This document shows, piece after piece, positions 9,508 through 17,181 of a stretch of DNA of 64,000 nt. The notes under the pieces were generated by a model. That model did no database searches. It worked only from the letters and a program-made list of their open reading frames with translations, and was not told where the DNA came from. How positions within the stretch are numbered: the stretch's first letter is position 1; each line of letters starts with the position of its first letter. Made by a program: the position numbers and the translations under genes. This DNA is from Polaribacter aestuariivivens (GTDB lineage: Bacteria > Bacteroidota > Bacteroidia > Flavobacteriales > Flavobacteriaceae): the NCBI RefSeq assembly GCF_005885675.1, contig NZ_VANR01000004.1:300159-364158 (forward strand), written 5' to 3'.

Positions 9508-10215
9508 ATGATTAAAAGAAATTTTCTTTTTTGTTATTTTTTATTGATTTCTGTTTCGTTTTTTGCACAAAAAGAACGTGTAGAATATTTACCATCATTT
9601 GATAAAAGACCTTTACACTATGGTTTTTATTTAGGGTTAAATAACAATGATTTTAAATTAAATTTAAGAGAAAGCACCATTGCAAATGCAGATATTACTG
9701 TAGAGCCCACAGCTGGTTTTAATGTTGGTTTAATAGCAGATTTTCGCTTGCATAAGAATTTAAACTTACGATTAGAACCAGGTTTGGTAAGTAATTCTAA
9801 AAGAATTTTATTCAATCATTTAAAAAATTCTCCTACACCACAAGATAGTATTAGAGAAATTGGTTCCACATATTTACATGTTCCTTTAGTTTTTAAATTT
9901 AGTACAGATAGGTATAAAAATATTCGTCCATATTTATTAGGAGGAATTTCTTACGACTACAATTTTTCTAGTAATGAAAGAAATCAAGATGATAATTCAG
10001 CAGGTCAATTTCGAATGAAAACTCATAACTTTATGTACGAAGTTGGTATAGGAATAGATATTTACTTGTATTTCTTTAAATTTTCACCATCCATTCGTGG
10101 CGTTTTTGCCATTAATAACGAAATTAAATATGATGATGATCCAAATAGTAGATGGACAGCTCCAGTAAACTTTATGGGAACTCGTGGTATTTTCTTAAAC
10201 TTCGCGTTCGAGTAA
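9508..10215 (+). CDS. porT: PorT-like outer membrane beta-barrel protein (type IX secretion)
   Basis: 235 residues with a signal peptide ending SVSFFAQ. The mature protein begins KERVEYLPSFDKRPLHYGFYLGLNNNDF and ends in an aromatic-terminated strand (FLNFAFE), as in PorT-family outer-membrane barrels. Length and opening agree with PorT, a protein required for the type IX secretion system. From memory, porT commonly sits directly after ubiE/menG in flavobacteria. A type IX cargo protein lies in this same window (35762-37348). A generic PorT-fold barrel of other function remains possible. Confidence 0.75.
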   Translation: MIKRNFLFCYFLLISVSFFAQKERVEYLPSFDKRPLHYGFYLGLNNNDFKLNLRESTIANADITVEPTAGFNVGLIADFRLHKNLNLRLEPGLVSNSKRILFNHLKNSPTPQDSIREIGSTYLHVPLVFKFSTDRYKNIRPYLLGGISYDYNFSSNERNQDDNSAGQFRMKTHNFMYEVGIGIDIYLYFFKFSPSIRGVFAINNEIKYDDDPNSRWTAPVNFMGTRGIFLNFAFE

Positions 10216-10252
10216 CTTTTTAAAACTTTAAATTTTAAAGTTAACATAGTTA

Positions 10253-10984
10253 CTAAATACTTCGTTTAAACTCACTCAACAAAATAGCTGTAGCAGTTGC
10301 CACATTTAAACTTTCTGTTTCTTTTGTTTCACCAAAACGTGGAATAGAAATTTTATGCTTTACAACATTTCTAACATTTTCAGAAACTCCATTTGCTTCA
10401 TTACCCATTACTAAAATACCTTCTTTAGGTAAAGTGGTTTTGTACACATTTTCACCATCCATATCTGCAATAAAAGTTGGTAAATTTGTTTCAGATAAAT
10501 AATTTTTTAAGTCTAAATAATGAATAGCAATTCTTGTTAAAGATCCCATACTTGCTTGTACAACTTTAGCGTTATAGCAATCTACAGTATCTTTAGAACA
10601 AACCAACTGGGTAACACCAAACCAATCGCACAAACGAATAATAGTACCTAAATTTCCAGGATCATTTACAGTATCTAAAGCAATTGTAAAGCCACTTTTA
10701 TTCAGTTGTTTTTCTTCAGGAATTTTAAAAATCCCTAAAACTTTATTAGGTGTTTTTAAGTTGCTTATTTTTTTTAAATCGGTATCTAAAATCCGAACTA
10801 TTTTTTCTACTGGAAGATTAATTTCAAAATCATCAACACAAAAAATAGTGGCAACTTCAAAAGAAGAATTTAAAAGTTCATTTACTACTTTTACTCCTTC
10901 TGCAATAAATAAATTATGCTTTTGACGATACTTTTTTTGCGATAAACTAGTTATTAATTTTAATTGATTCTTTGAAATACTCAA
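10253..10984 (-). CDS. SpoU/TrmH-family RNA 2'-O-methyltransferase
   Basis: About 243 residues from the TTG at 10984. The N-terminal substrate-binding part reads KKYRQKHNLFIAEGVKVVNELL. The SPOUT domain follows with LDTVNDPGNLGTIIRLCDWFG, then LVMGNEANGVS, then ISIPRFGETESLNVATATAILL, the three SpoU motifs. It methylates a ribose in rRNA or tRNA; the site is not deducible. The frame stays open up to 11143, but the extra N-terminus is hydrophobic and unlike the family. The TTG just before SISKNQLKLITSL gives the normal family start. It converges with porT. Confidence 0.85.
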   Translation of the reverse strand: MSISKNQLKLITSLSQKKYRQKHNLFIAEGVKVVNELLNSSFEVATIFCVDDFEINLPVEKIVRILDTDLKKISNLKTPNKVLGIFKIPEEKQLNKSGFTIALDTVNDPGNLGTIIRLCDWFGVTQLVCSKDTVDCYNAKVVQASMGSLTRIAIHYLDLKNYLSETNLPTFIADMDGENVYKTTLPKEGILVMGNEANGVSENVRNVVKHKISIPRFGETKETESLNVATATAILLSEFKRSI

Positions 10985-11181
10985 AATTGATAGATTTTTA
11001 AAGTTGTAAATACCGTATTTTTTTGTTGTTAAAGTAATTTTTAAAAAGGTATAACCTTTAATAGAGCTAAAAGTTAACACAAATAAAGGAAAAAAGAACC
11101 AGTATAAAAACCGAAACACTATCTCTTTTAGATGGATACTCATTAATTAAATCTAAATGAGAATAAACCGTTGAAAAATAT

Positions 11182-11189
11182 TATTTTTG
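11182..11189 (+). promoter_or_regulatory. Promoter -7 box for the TamL-like gene
   Basis: TATTTTTG matches TAnnTTTG and ends 24 bases before the ATG at 11214. An upstream TTG start at 11187 would fall inside this box, which supports 11214 as the start. Confidence 0.45.
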
Positions 11190-11213
11190 ATACTTGATTC
11201 TATTGCTAAAGTA

Positions 11214-13715
11214 ATGAAAAAACTTTCTTTTTACTTTCTACTTGTTTTAATTTTGGTTGCATGTAATTCTACTAAACATGTTGCCGAAAATGAACATATG
11301 CTTACGCAAAATTATATTTATGTAGATAGTGTAAAAGAGAACAATAGCGAACTGCAAAAATACATTCTTCAAAAACCTAATTCCAAGTTATTAGGTATGC
11401 CTTTAGGGTTGTATTTTCATAATTTCGGAAGTCACGAAAAGCCAAAAACACCTTCAAAATGGGGTGAAGAAAATCCAAAGTCATATAATTTTATAAAAAA
11501 AGTTTTTTCAGAAAAACAAAGTATTGCCTACGCAAACTCGTTAATAAATTTAAATAATTGGTTTTTAGATTTTGATAAGCCAGTAATTATTAATGAAAAT
11601 AAAATTAAAAGAACCGAAAATAATTTATGGGCATATTATAAAACACAAGGTTTTTTTGAATCCAAAGTAATTTCGAACATAAAAAGAGATTCTACTAATA
11701 AAAAAGCCACAGTTTCTTACTACATTGAAAAGGGTAAACCTACTTTATTAGATACAATTAAACTAAAAATAGAGTCACCAGTTTTAGATTCTATATACAA
11801 AGCTTCTGGTATAACTTCTTTGCTAAAAAAGGGCGACCAGTATAATGATAAAACTTTTAGAAAAGAAGCAGCAAGTGTTGTGAAGTTGTACAGAAATAAT
11901 GGAATTTATTATTTCAATCAATCCGCACTAGGGTTTTATGTTGATACTTCAAGAGTTGATAATAAAACAAATGTAGATTTTTTAATTTCAAGTAATCGTT
12001 TTGATGAAGAAGATAATTATACAAACAAAGATTATAAAATTCATAAAGTAAAAGAAATAAATATTTATACAGATTATTCTTACAGTAAAACCGGAGAAAA
12101 ATATAAAGATTCACTGTCTTATAAAGGAATAAATTTTTTTGGACATGATAAGATTACATACAATCCTAAATATTTAGCTCAATCTGTTTTTTTTAAACCC
12201 GGTGATATTTATAAGGATACATTAAATAACTTAACCAGAAACCATTTAAAATCTTTAAACAATTTTAAAACCACAAAAATTGATTTTCAACCAATTGGTA
12301 AAAATGGAAATGAACTAAAAATGGATGTTTTACTATCGCCAAAAGAAAAATATACATTAGGTTTCGAAACAGAATTAACACATTCTAATATACGAGACAT
12401 AGGAACTTCCGCTAAATTTTCTATTATTGATAGAAATGCATTTAGAGGAGCAGAAATATTAAAACTCTCGTTTTTAGGTTCTTATTTTAGAGCAAGTAAT
12501 GGACCTGGATATGAAATTGGTGCAGATGCTTCCTTGGAAATTCCAAGATTTGTAGCTCCTTTCGGATTAAACAAACTAGTGCCTAAAGAAATGTCTCCAA
12601 GAACATTATTTTCAGTAGGTTCAAGTTTTCAAAAAAATATTGGTTTAGATAGGCAAACGTTTACAATTTTATCTGACTACAGGTGGCAATACAACCCCAA
12701 AAAAACAATTCAGTTAGAAGTTTTTAACACACAGTATATTCAAAATTTAAATGTAAATCGATTTTTTAATATTTATAGTTCAGAGTTTACAAACCTGAAT
12801 AATGTTGCCTTAACTTACGATGCCGTAAATAACACCAACAACCACCCATTACCTACAGATTTAGACAATCAAGCAACAGAATCTTTAAATTTTATGAATG
12901 ATGTTGTTCAAAATAATAGTTTCAAATCATCAAATCCAGACGATTACAACACGGTTTTAAATATTCAAAACAGATACAATATTGTAACATCAGATTTTTT
13001 AATTCCTATTCTAGCATACGCTTATACCTATAACAGTCAAACCAATTTTAAGGATAATAATTTTTCTTTTTTCAAATTTAGAATTGCAAATTCAGGAAAC
13101 TTATTAGGTTTAACCTCAAACAAATACAATAGCAATGGAAAAAAAACATTCTTAAAAATTCCATTAGCACAATATTTTAAAACAGACATAGAATTTAAAA
13201 AGTTTTGGGATGTTGGTGCTAGTTCAGTTTTTGGTTTGCGAACATTGTTAGGAGCAATTATTCCTTATGACAATTCCGATATTCCGTTTACCAGAAGTTA
13301 TTTTGCAGGAGGTTCAAATGATATTAGAGCTTGGCAAACCTATGATTTGGGTCCAGGAAGTAGAAATACTGGTTTAGAGTACAATGTAGGAAGTTTTAAA
13401 TTTTTAACAAGCGCAGAATATAGGTTTGATATTATAAGTAATCTAAAAGGCGCATTGTTTTTAGATGCCGGAAATATATGGGATATTACTGGATCTGATT
13501 TTGTTGAAGAAGACGCAAAACTAAAAGGATTCTCTTCATTAGAAGATATTGCTATTGGTACAGGTTTTGGTTTACGATTAGATTTTAACTTTTTAATTCT
13601 ACGATTTGATGTTGGTTTTAAAACTTATGAACCGTACTTACAAAATGACAAATGGTTTAAAAACTATAACTTTAACAACGCAGTTTACAATATAGGTATC
13701 AACTATCCTTTCTAA
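11214..13715 (+). CDS. BamA/TamA-family outer membrane protein with lipoprotein signal (TamL-like)
   Basis: 833 residues from the ATG at 11214. The N-terminus MKKLSFYFLLVLILVACNST is a lipoprotein signal with the lipobox cysteine, unusual for this superfamily but known for Bacteroidota TamL. POTRA-like repeats follow (about 30-400). A C-terminal 16-strand barrel contains the conserved FARSYFAGGSNDIRAWQ-like segment (here RSYFAGGSNDIRAW) and ends in a typical barrel strand, NIGINYPF. Family members insert beta-barrel proteins or help move lipids to the outer membrane. The lipid anchor plus barrel, and no second BamA here, favour TamL over BamA. Confidence 0.85.
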   Translation: MKKLSFYFLLVLILVACNSTKHVAENEHMLTQNYIYVDSVKENNSELQKYILQKPNSKLLGMPLGLYFHNFGSHEKPKTPSKWGEENPKSYNFIKKVFSEKQSIAYANSLINLNNWFLDFDKPVIINENKIKRTENNLWAYYKTQGFFESKVISNIKRDSTNKKATVSYYIEKGKPTLLDTIKLKIESPVLDSIYKASGITSLLKKGDQYNDKTFRKEAASVVKLYRNNGIYYFNQSALGFYVDTSRVDNKTNVDFLISSNRFDEEDNYTNKDYKIHKVKEINIYTDYSYSKTGEKYKDSLSYKGINFFGHDKITYNPKYLAQSVFFKPGDIYKDTLNNLTRNHLKSLNNFKTTKIDFQPIGKNGNELKMDVLLSPKEKYTLGFETELTHSNIRDIGTSAKFSIIDRNAFRGAEILKLSFLGSYFRASNGPGYEIGADASLEIPRFVAPFGLNKLVPKEMSPRTLFSVGSSFQKNIGLDRQTFTILSDYRWQYNPKKTIQLEVFNTQYIQNLNVNRFFNIYSSEFTNLNNVALTYDAVNNTNNHPLPTDLDNQATESLNFMNDVVQNNSFKSSNPDDYNTVLNIQNRYNIVTSDFLIPILAYAYTYNSQTNFKDNNFSFFKFRIANSGNLLGLTSNKYNSNGKKTFLKIPLAQYFKTDIEFKKFWDVGASSVFGLRTLLGAIIPYDNSDIPFTRSYFAGGSNDIRAWQTYDLGPGSRNTGLEYNVGSFKFLTSAEYRFDIISNLKGALFLDAGNIWDITGSDFVEEDAKLKGFSSLEDIAIGTGFGLRLDFNFLILRFDVGFKTYEPYLQNDKWFKNYNFNNAVYNIGINYPF

Positions 13716-13788
13716 GAAAACTTAGCAAAACTCTATAACGTTTTCGTTATTTTATATCTTCGTTAAACAAAAAAACAGCTATTTTTAG

Positions 13789-13796
13789 TATTTTTG
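13789..13796 (+). promoter_or_regulatory. Promoter -7 box for fbaA
   Basis: TATTTTTG matches TAnnTTTG, 37 bases before the fbaA start codon. Confidence 0.5.
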
Positions 13797-13833
13797 AAAA
13801 ACTAATAATCAACTATTTAAAATAAAAAATATT

Positions 13834-14901
13834 ATGAGTCACAACATAAAACCTGGAGTTGCTACAGGAAATGAAGTACAAGCAATTTTTAAACTAGCAA
13901 AAGAAAAAGGATTTGCACTACCAGCAGTAAATGTTGTAGGTTCTAATACTATAAATGGTGTTTTAGAAACAGCAAGAGATTTAAACGCACCAGTTATCAT
14001 TCAATTTTCTAATGGTGGCGCACAATTTAATGCAGGTAAAGGGTTATCTAATGAAAATGAAAAAGCTGCAATTGCAGGTGGTATTGCAGGTGCAAAACAC
14101 GTACATGAATTAGCTGTGGCTTATGGAGTTCCAGTAATTTTACATACAGATCACTGTGCAAAAAAATTATTACCTTGGATAGATGGTTTATTAGATGCCT
14201 CAGAAAAGCATTTTGAAGAAACAGGAAAACCTTTATACAGCTCTCATATGATAGATTTATCTGAAGAGCCAATTGAAGAAAATATAGAAATTTGTAAAAC
14301 ATACTTAGCTAGAATGAGCAAAATGGGTATGACTTTAGAAATTGAATTAGGTATTACTGGTGGTGAAGAAGATGGTGTAGATAATTCAGATGTAGATGTT
14401 TCTAAACTGTACACACAACCAGAAGAAGTAGCATACGCTTACGAAGAATTAATGAAAGTTTCTCCACAATTTACAATTGCAGCTGCATTTGGAAACGTAC
14501 ATGGAGTTTACAAACCTGGAAACGTAAAATTAACACCAAAAATTTTAAAAAACTCTCAGGAATTTATTTCGAAAAAATATGGTGTTGAAAATAATCATAT
14601 CGATTTTGTATTTCATGGAGGTTCTGGTTCTACTGTTGAAGAAATTAGAGAATCTATAGGATATGGAGTTATTAAAATGAATATCGATACAGATTTACAG
14701 TTTGCTTTTACAGAAGGTATTAGAGATTATATGCAAGAAAATGCAGCTTATTTGGCAACACAAATAGGAAATCCTGATGGAGCAGATCAGCCAAATAAAA
14801 AATATTACGACCCTAGAAAATGGTTGCGTTTAGGAGAACAAACTTTTACAACACGATTAAAAAAAGCATTTCAAGACTTAAATAACGTTGATACTTTATA
14901 G
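13834..14901 (+). CDS. fbaA: Fructose-bisphosphate aldolase, class II
   Basis: 355 residues, the normal length of the class IIA enzyme. It reversibly splits fructose 1,6-bisphosphate in glycolysis and gluconeogenesis and uses a zinc ion. The catalytic aspartate and zinc histidine are visible in HTDHC (D106, H107). The glycine loop HGGSGS and the NIDTDLQ phosphate-binding segment near the C-terminus are intact. It stands alone between a promoter box and a strong terminator, as is common for a highly expressed housekeeping gene. Confidence 0.97.
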   Translation: MSHNIKPGVATGNEVQAIFKLAKEKGFALPAVNVVGSNTINGVLETARDLNAPVIIQFSNGGAQFNAGKGLSNENEKAAIAGGIAGAKHVHELAVAYGVPVILHTDHCAKKLLPWIDGLLDASEKHFEETGKPLYSSHMIDLSEEPIEENIEICKTYLARMSKMGMTLEIELGITGGEEDGVDNSDVDVSKLYTQPEEVAYAYEELMKVSPQFTIAAAFGNVHGVYKPGNVKLTPKILKNSQEFISKKYGVENNHIDFVFHGGSGSTVEEIRESIGYGVIKMNIDTDLQFAFTEGIRDYMQENAAYLATQIGNPDGADQPNKKYYDPRKWLRLGEQTFTTRLKKAFQDLNNVDTL

Positions 14902-14920
14902 TATTATACCGTTAATATTT

Positions 14921-14965
14921 TACAAAAGCATTTTGATTATTTTAAATCAAAATGCTTTTGTCGTT
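14921..14965 (+). terminator. Intrinsic terminator after fbaA
   Basis: Perfect 17-bp arms 14922-14938 and 14945-14961 (ACAAAAGCATTTTGATT and its complement) with a 6-base loop. Confidence 0.8.
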
Positions 14966-15038
14966 ATAAAATACTAACAATTTATTCTTATTAAAAATAA
15001 TCAAACAAATAAGAAAGTATATTTTACAAAAAATCTTT

Positions 15039-15083
15039 TACATTTGTAATTCATATTTATTTTTAAAAAGGTTTTTATTTTTG
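15039..15083 (+). promoter_or_regulatory. Two candidate -7 boxes upstream of accD
   Basis: TACATTTG at 15039-15046 and TATTTTTG at 15076-15083 both match TAnnTTTG, 65 and 28 bases before the accD start. Which one is used cannot be told from sequence. Confidence 0.4.
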
Positions 15084-15111
15084 AAATAAAACATTAAAAC
15101 AAACACATAAT

Positions 15112-15984
15112 ATGGCTTGGTTTAAAAGAACAGATAAAGGAATACAGACTTCTACGGAAGACAAAAAAGACACGCCCAAAGGTTTATGGTATAAAACCCC
15201 AAGTGGTAAAGTTATAGATACTGAAGAGTTAAAAAGAAACTTATATGTAAGTCCAGAAGATGGTTACCATGTAAGAATTGGAAGTAAAGAATATTTCGAA
15301 CTTTTTTTCGACGATAATAAATTTAAAGAGTTAAATGAAAAGTTAACTTCTAAAGATCCTTTATCATTTGTTGATACTAAAAAATATCCAGACAGGTTAA
15401 AAGCTGCTCAAGAAAAAACAAAACTAAACGATGCTGTTAGAACAGCCGTTGGTAAATCTTTAGGAAAAGAATTGGTAATTGCTGCTATGGATTTTGCGTT
15501 TATTGGTGGATCTATGGGGTCAGTTGTTGGTGAAAAAATTGCAAGAGCTATAGATTATTCAATTAAAAATAAAATACCATTTTTAATGATTTCTAAATCT
15601 GGTGGAGCAAGAATGATGGAAGCATCACTCTCACTAATGCAATTGGTAAAAACTTCAGCAAAATTAGCGCAATTAGCAGAGGTTAAAATTCCATACATCT
15701 CTTTATGTACAGATCCAACAACAGGAGGTACAACAGCTTCTTATGCTATGTTAGGAGACATTAATATTGCAGAGCCAAACGCATTAATTGCTTTTGCAGG
15801 TCCAAGAGTTGTAAAAGATACCACTGGTAAAGATTTACCAGAAGGTTTCCAAAAATCTGAATTTGTTTTAGAGCACGGTTTCTTAGATGCTATTTACGAA
15901 CGTAAAAATTTAAAAAAGCAAGTTAACTTGTATATTGATTTGATACAAAACTTACCAATTAGAAAACCCGAAGTTGTTTCTTAA
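15112..15984 (+). CDS. accD: Acetyl-CoA carboxylase carboxyltransferase subunit beta, without zinc-ribbon cysteines
   Basis: 290 residues. With AccA it transfers carboxyl from biotin to acetyl-CoA, the first committed step of fatty acid synthesis. The crotonase-fold core is intact: [16 protein letters not shown], then [18 protein letters not shown], then [11 protein letters not shown]. The N-terminal zinc-ribbon shape is retained ([10 protein letters not shown]...[16 protein letters not shown]), but the four cysteines that bind zinc in the E. coli protein are replaced by non-cysteine residues. Similar cysteine-free AccD proteins are, from memory, usual in Flavobacteriaceae. A perfect palindromic terminator follows. 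Confidence 0.95.
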   Translation: MAWFKRTDKGIQTSTEDKKDTPKGLWYKTPSGKVIDTEELKRNLYVSPEDGYHVRIGSKEYFELFFDDNKFKELNEKLTSKDPLSFVDTKKYPDRLKAAQEKTKLNDAVRTAVGKSLGKELVIAAMDFAFIGGSMGSVVGEKIARAIDYSIKNKIPFLMISKSGGARMMEASLSLMQLVKTSAKLAQLAEVKIPYISLCTDPTTGGTTASYAMLGDINIAEPNALIAFAGPRVVKDTTGKDLPEGFQKSEFVLEHGFLDAIYERKNLKKQVNLYIDLIQNLPIRKPEVVS

Positions 15985-15988
15985 TTGA

Positions 15989-16042
15989 ATATTAGAACAT
16001 AAAAAAATCCAGCAATTGCTGGATTTTTTTATGTTCTAATAT
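15989..16042. terminator. 54-bp perfect palindrome, bidirectional terminator between accD and a barrel gene
   Basis: Symmetrical around 16015/16016 with no mismatch. The centre ATCCAGCAATTGCTGGAT is flanked by A7 and T7 runs and by TAGAACAT/ATGTTCTA arms. It serves the convergent accD and the minus-strand gene at 16051. Confidence 0.85.
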
Positions 16043-16050
16043 ATATTATT

Positions 16051-16548
16051 TTAAAATCTCCAACCAACGTTTACACCTACTCTAGGTACCAAAACAGGCG
16101 AATCTGTACCAAAAAGGTTTCTACCAACACCAGCATAAACATCTATTATTAAACCACCTTCAGAAGAGTATTTTGTTCCGATAGCAACTCCTAAAGCACC
16201 ATCTGTATATTTTAAGTCGTAATCACCAGAATCTTCAACAGATTCTTTTTTACCAGAATTAATTCCAACAAAAGCTTCTCCAAAGAAATTCCATTGTGCT
16301 TCTGAAGTAAAATAATGACGGAAATAAGGTGTAATCATCGTGTTTTCATTATACCTAAAGCTTGCATCTTGTTTAGCTAAATTAAAAAGTGCAGAAACTC
16401 CAAAAGAATTTTCAGCGCTAATATAGTTTTCATAAGAAAACTCTAAACTTCTAATCACTAAAGCATCTGCAATGTCTAATTTTATTTCTTGTTGAGAATA
16501 CCCTAAAGAGCTTACCAAAAGACCAATTATTAAAAGTATTTTTTTCAT
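16051..16548 (-). CDS. Small outer membrane beta-barrel protein (DUF3575-like), paralogue 1
   Basis: 165 residues with a signal peptide ending SLGYSQQ. The body is alternating beta strands with an ALNLAK/TPYFRHYF segment, a GVAIGTKY strand, and a final strand ending in GWRF, so an outer-membrane barrel of about eight strands. Function is unknown. It is clearly related to the neighbour at 16587-17150: both share the SxDVSYE/SLEFSYEN, ITPYFRHYF/VTPYYRWFF and YAGVGRNL/YLGVGRNL segments, so they arose by tandem duplication. Each copy has its own -7 box. Confidence 0.75.
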   Translation of the reverse strand: MKKILLIIGLLVSSLGYSQQEIKLDIADALVIRSLEFSYENYISAENSFGVSALFNLAKQDASFRYNENTMITPYFRHYFTSEAQWNFFGEAFVGINSGKKESVEDSGDYDLKYTDGALGVAIGTKYSSEGGLIIDVYAGVGRNLFGTDSPVLVPRVGVNVGWRF

Positions 16549-16564
16549 ATTTTTTTATTTATAA

Positions 16565-16572
16565 CAAACTTA
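16565..16572 (-). promoter_or_regulatory. Promoter -7 box for barrel paralogue 1
   Basis: On the minus strand TAAGTTTG matches TAnnTTTG, 16 bases before the start at 16548. Confidence 0.5.
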
Positions 16573-16586
16573 TAAAAAAATTTTAA

Positions 16587-17150
16587 TTAAAATCTGTAAC
16601 CTAATGAAATACCAAATCTTGTCACTATATCTAAATCAAAAGAATCATTATTTCCTTTAATTAAATTTCTACCTACACCTAAATATACTTCTGTACTAAA
16701 ACCTCCTTTTGTAACAAACTTACCTCCAACAGAAACTCCTAAAGCAAAACCTGTTGCGTTTTCAACTCTATCTTGATTATTACTAGAGTTGTAAAAAATA
16801 TCTTGATAAGTATTTAGCATTCCAAATCCTTCTACAAAGAAACCTCTTGCGTATTTACTTTCAGAAAAAAACCATCTATAATATGGTGTAACTGAAAATT
16901 TCTTAGGAAAACCAATTTCATCACCTTCTAAGTCTGTAAACTTATAAAATATTGCTACACCATAAGAAGACTCTGAGTTTATTAGCTTTTCGTAAGAAAC
17001 ATCTAAAGACGATATAGCAATTAAGCTAAAAGTGTTTAGTTTTAACTCATAACTTTTATCAATATCTTGTGGGTATTGTTTTTCATTTTCTTGCGATACA
17101 ATATGCAAACTAGTAAAAATTAATAGTACTAATAGTGTTGCTTTTTTCAT
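16587..17150 (-). CDS. Small outer membrane beta-barrel protein (DUF3575-like), paralogue 2
   Basis: 187 residues with a signal peptide (hydrophobic run LLVLLIFTSLHIVS) and a barrel ending in GISLGYRF. It shares strand-by-strand similarity with the downstream 16051-16548 protein, including VTPYYRWFF and YLGVGRNL, but has longer loops. The function is not known. It lies 38 bases upstream of its paralogue on the same strand, close enough for partial co-transcription, although each has a promoter-like box. Confidence 0.75.
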   Translation of the reverse strand: MKKATLLVLLIFTSLHIVSQENEKQYPQDIDKSYELKLNTFSLIAISSLDVSYEKLINSESSYGVAIFYKFTDLEGDEIGFPKKFSVTPYYRWFFSESKYARGFFVEGFGMLNTYQDIFYNSSNNQDRVENATGFALGVSVGGKFVTKGGFSTEVYLGVGRNLIKGNNDSFDLDIVTRFGISLGYRF

Positions 17151-17173
17151 AATTTTTTTTTGATTGATTCATG

Positions 17174-17181
17174 CAAACATA
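17174..17181 (-). promoter_or_regulatory. Promoter -7 box for barrel paralogue 2
   Basis: On the minus strand TATGTTTG matches TAnnTTTG, 23 bases before the start at 17150, right after the stop of the large barrel gene. Confidence 0.5.

Noticed and set aside
10225..10243. AT-only palindrome between porT and the SpoU gene as a terminator
   Set aside because: It has no GC pairs and no following T-run on the plus strand, so I do not call it.
10985..11143. N-terminal extension of the SpoU methyltransferase to 11143
   Set aside because: The added 53 residues are hydrophobic and unlike the family, and the TTG at 10984 gives the standard start.
13735..13750. ATAACG/CGTTAT hairpin after the TamL-like gene as a terminator
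   Set aside because: Only a 6-bp stem with mostly AT pairs; too weak to list, although a T-rich stretch follows.
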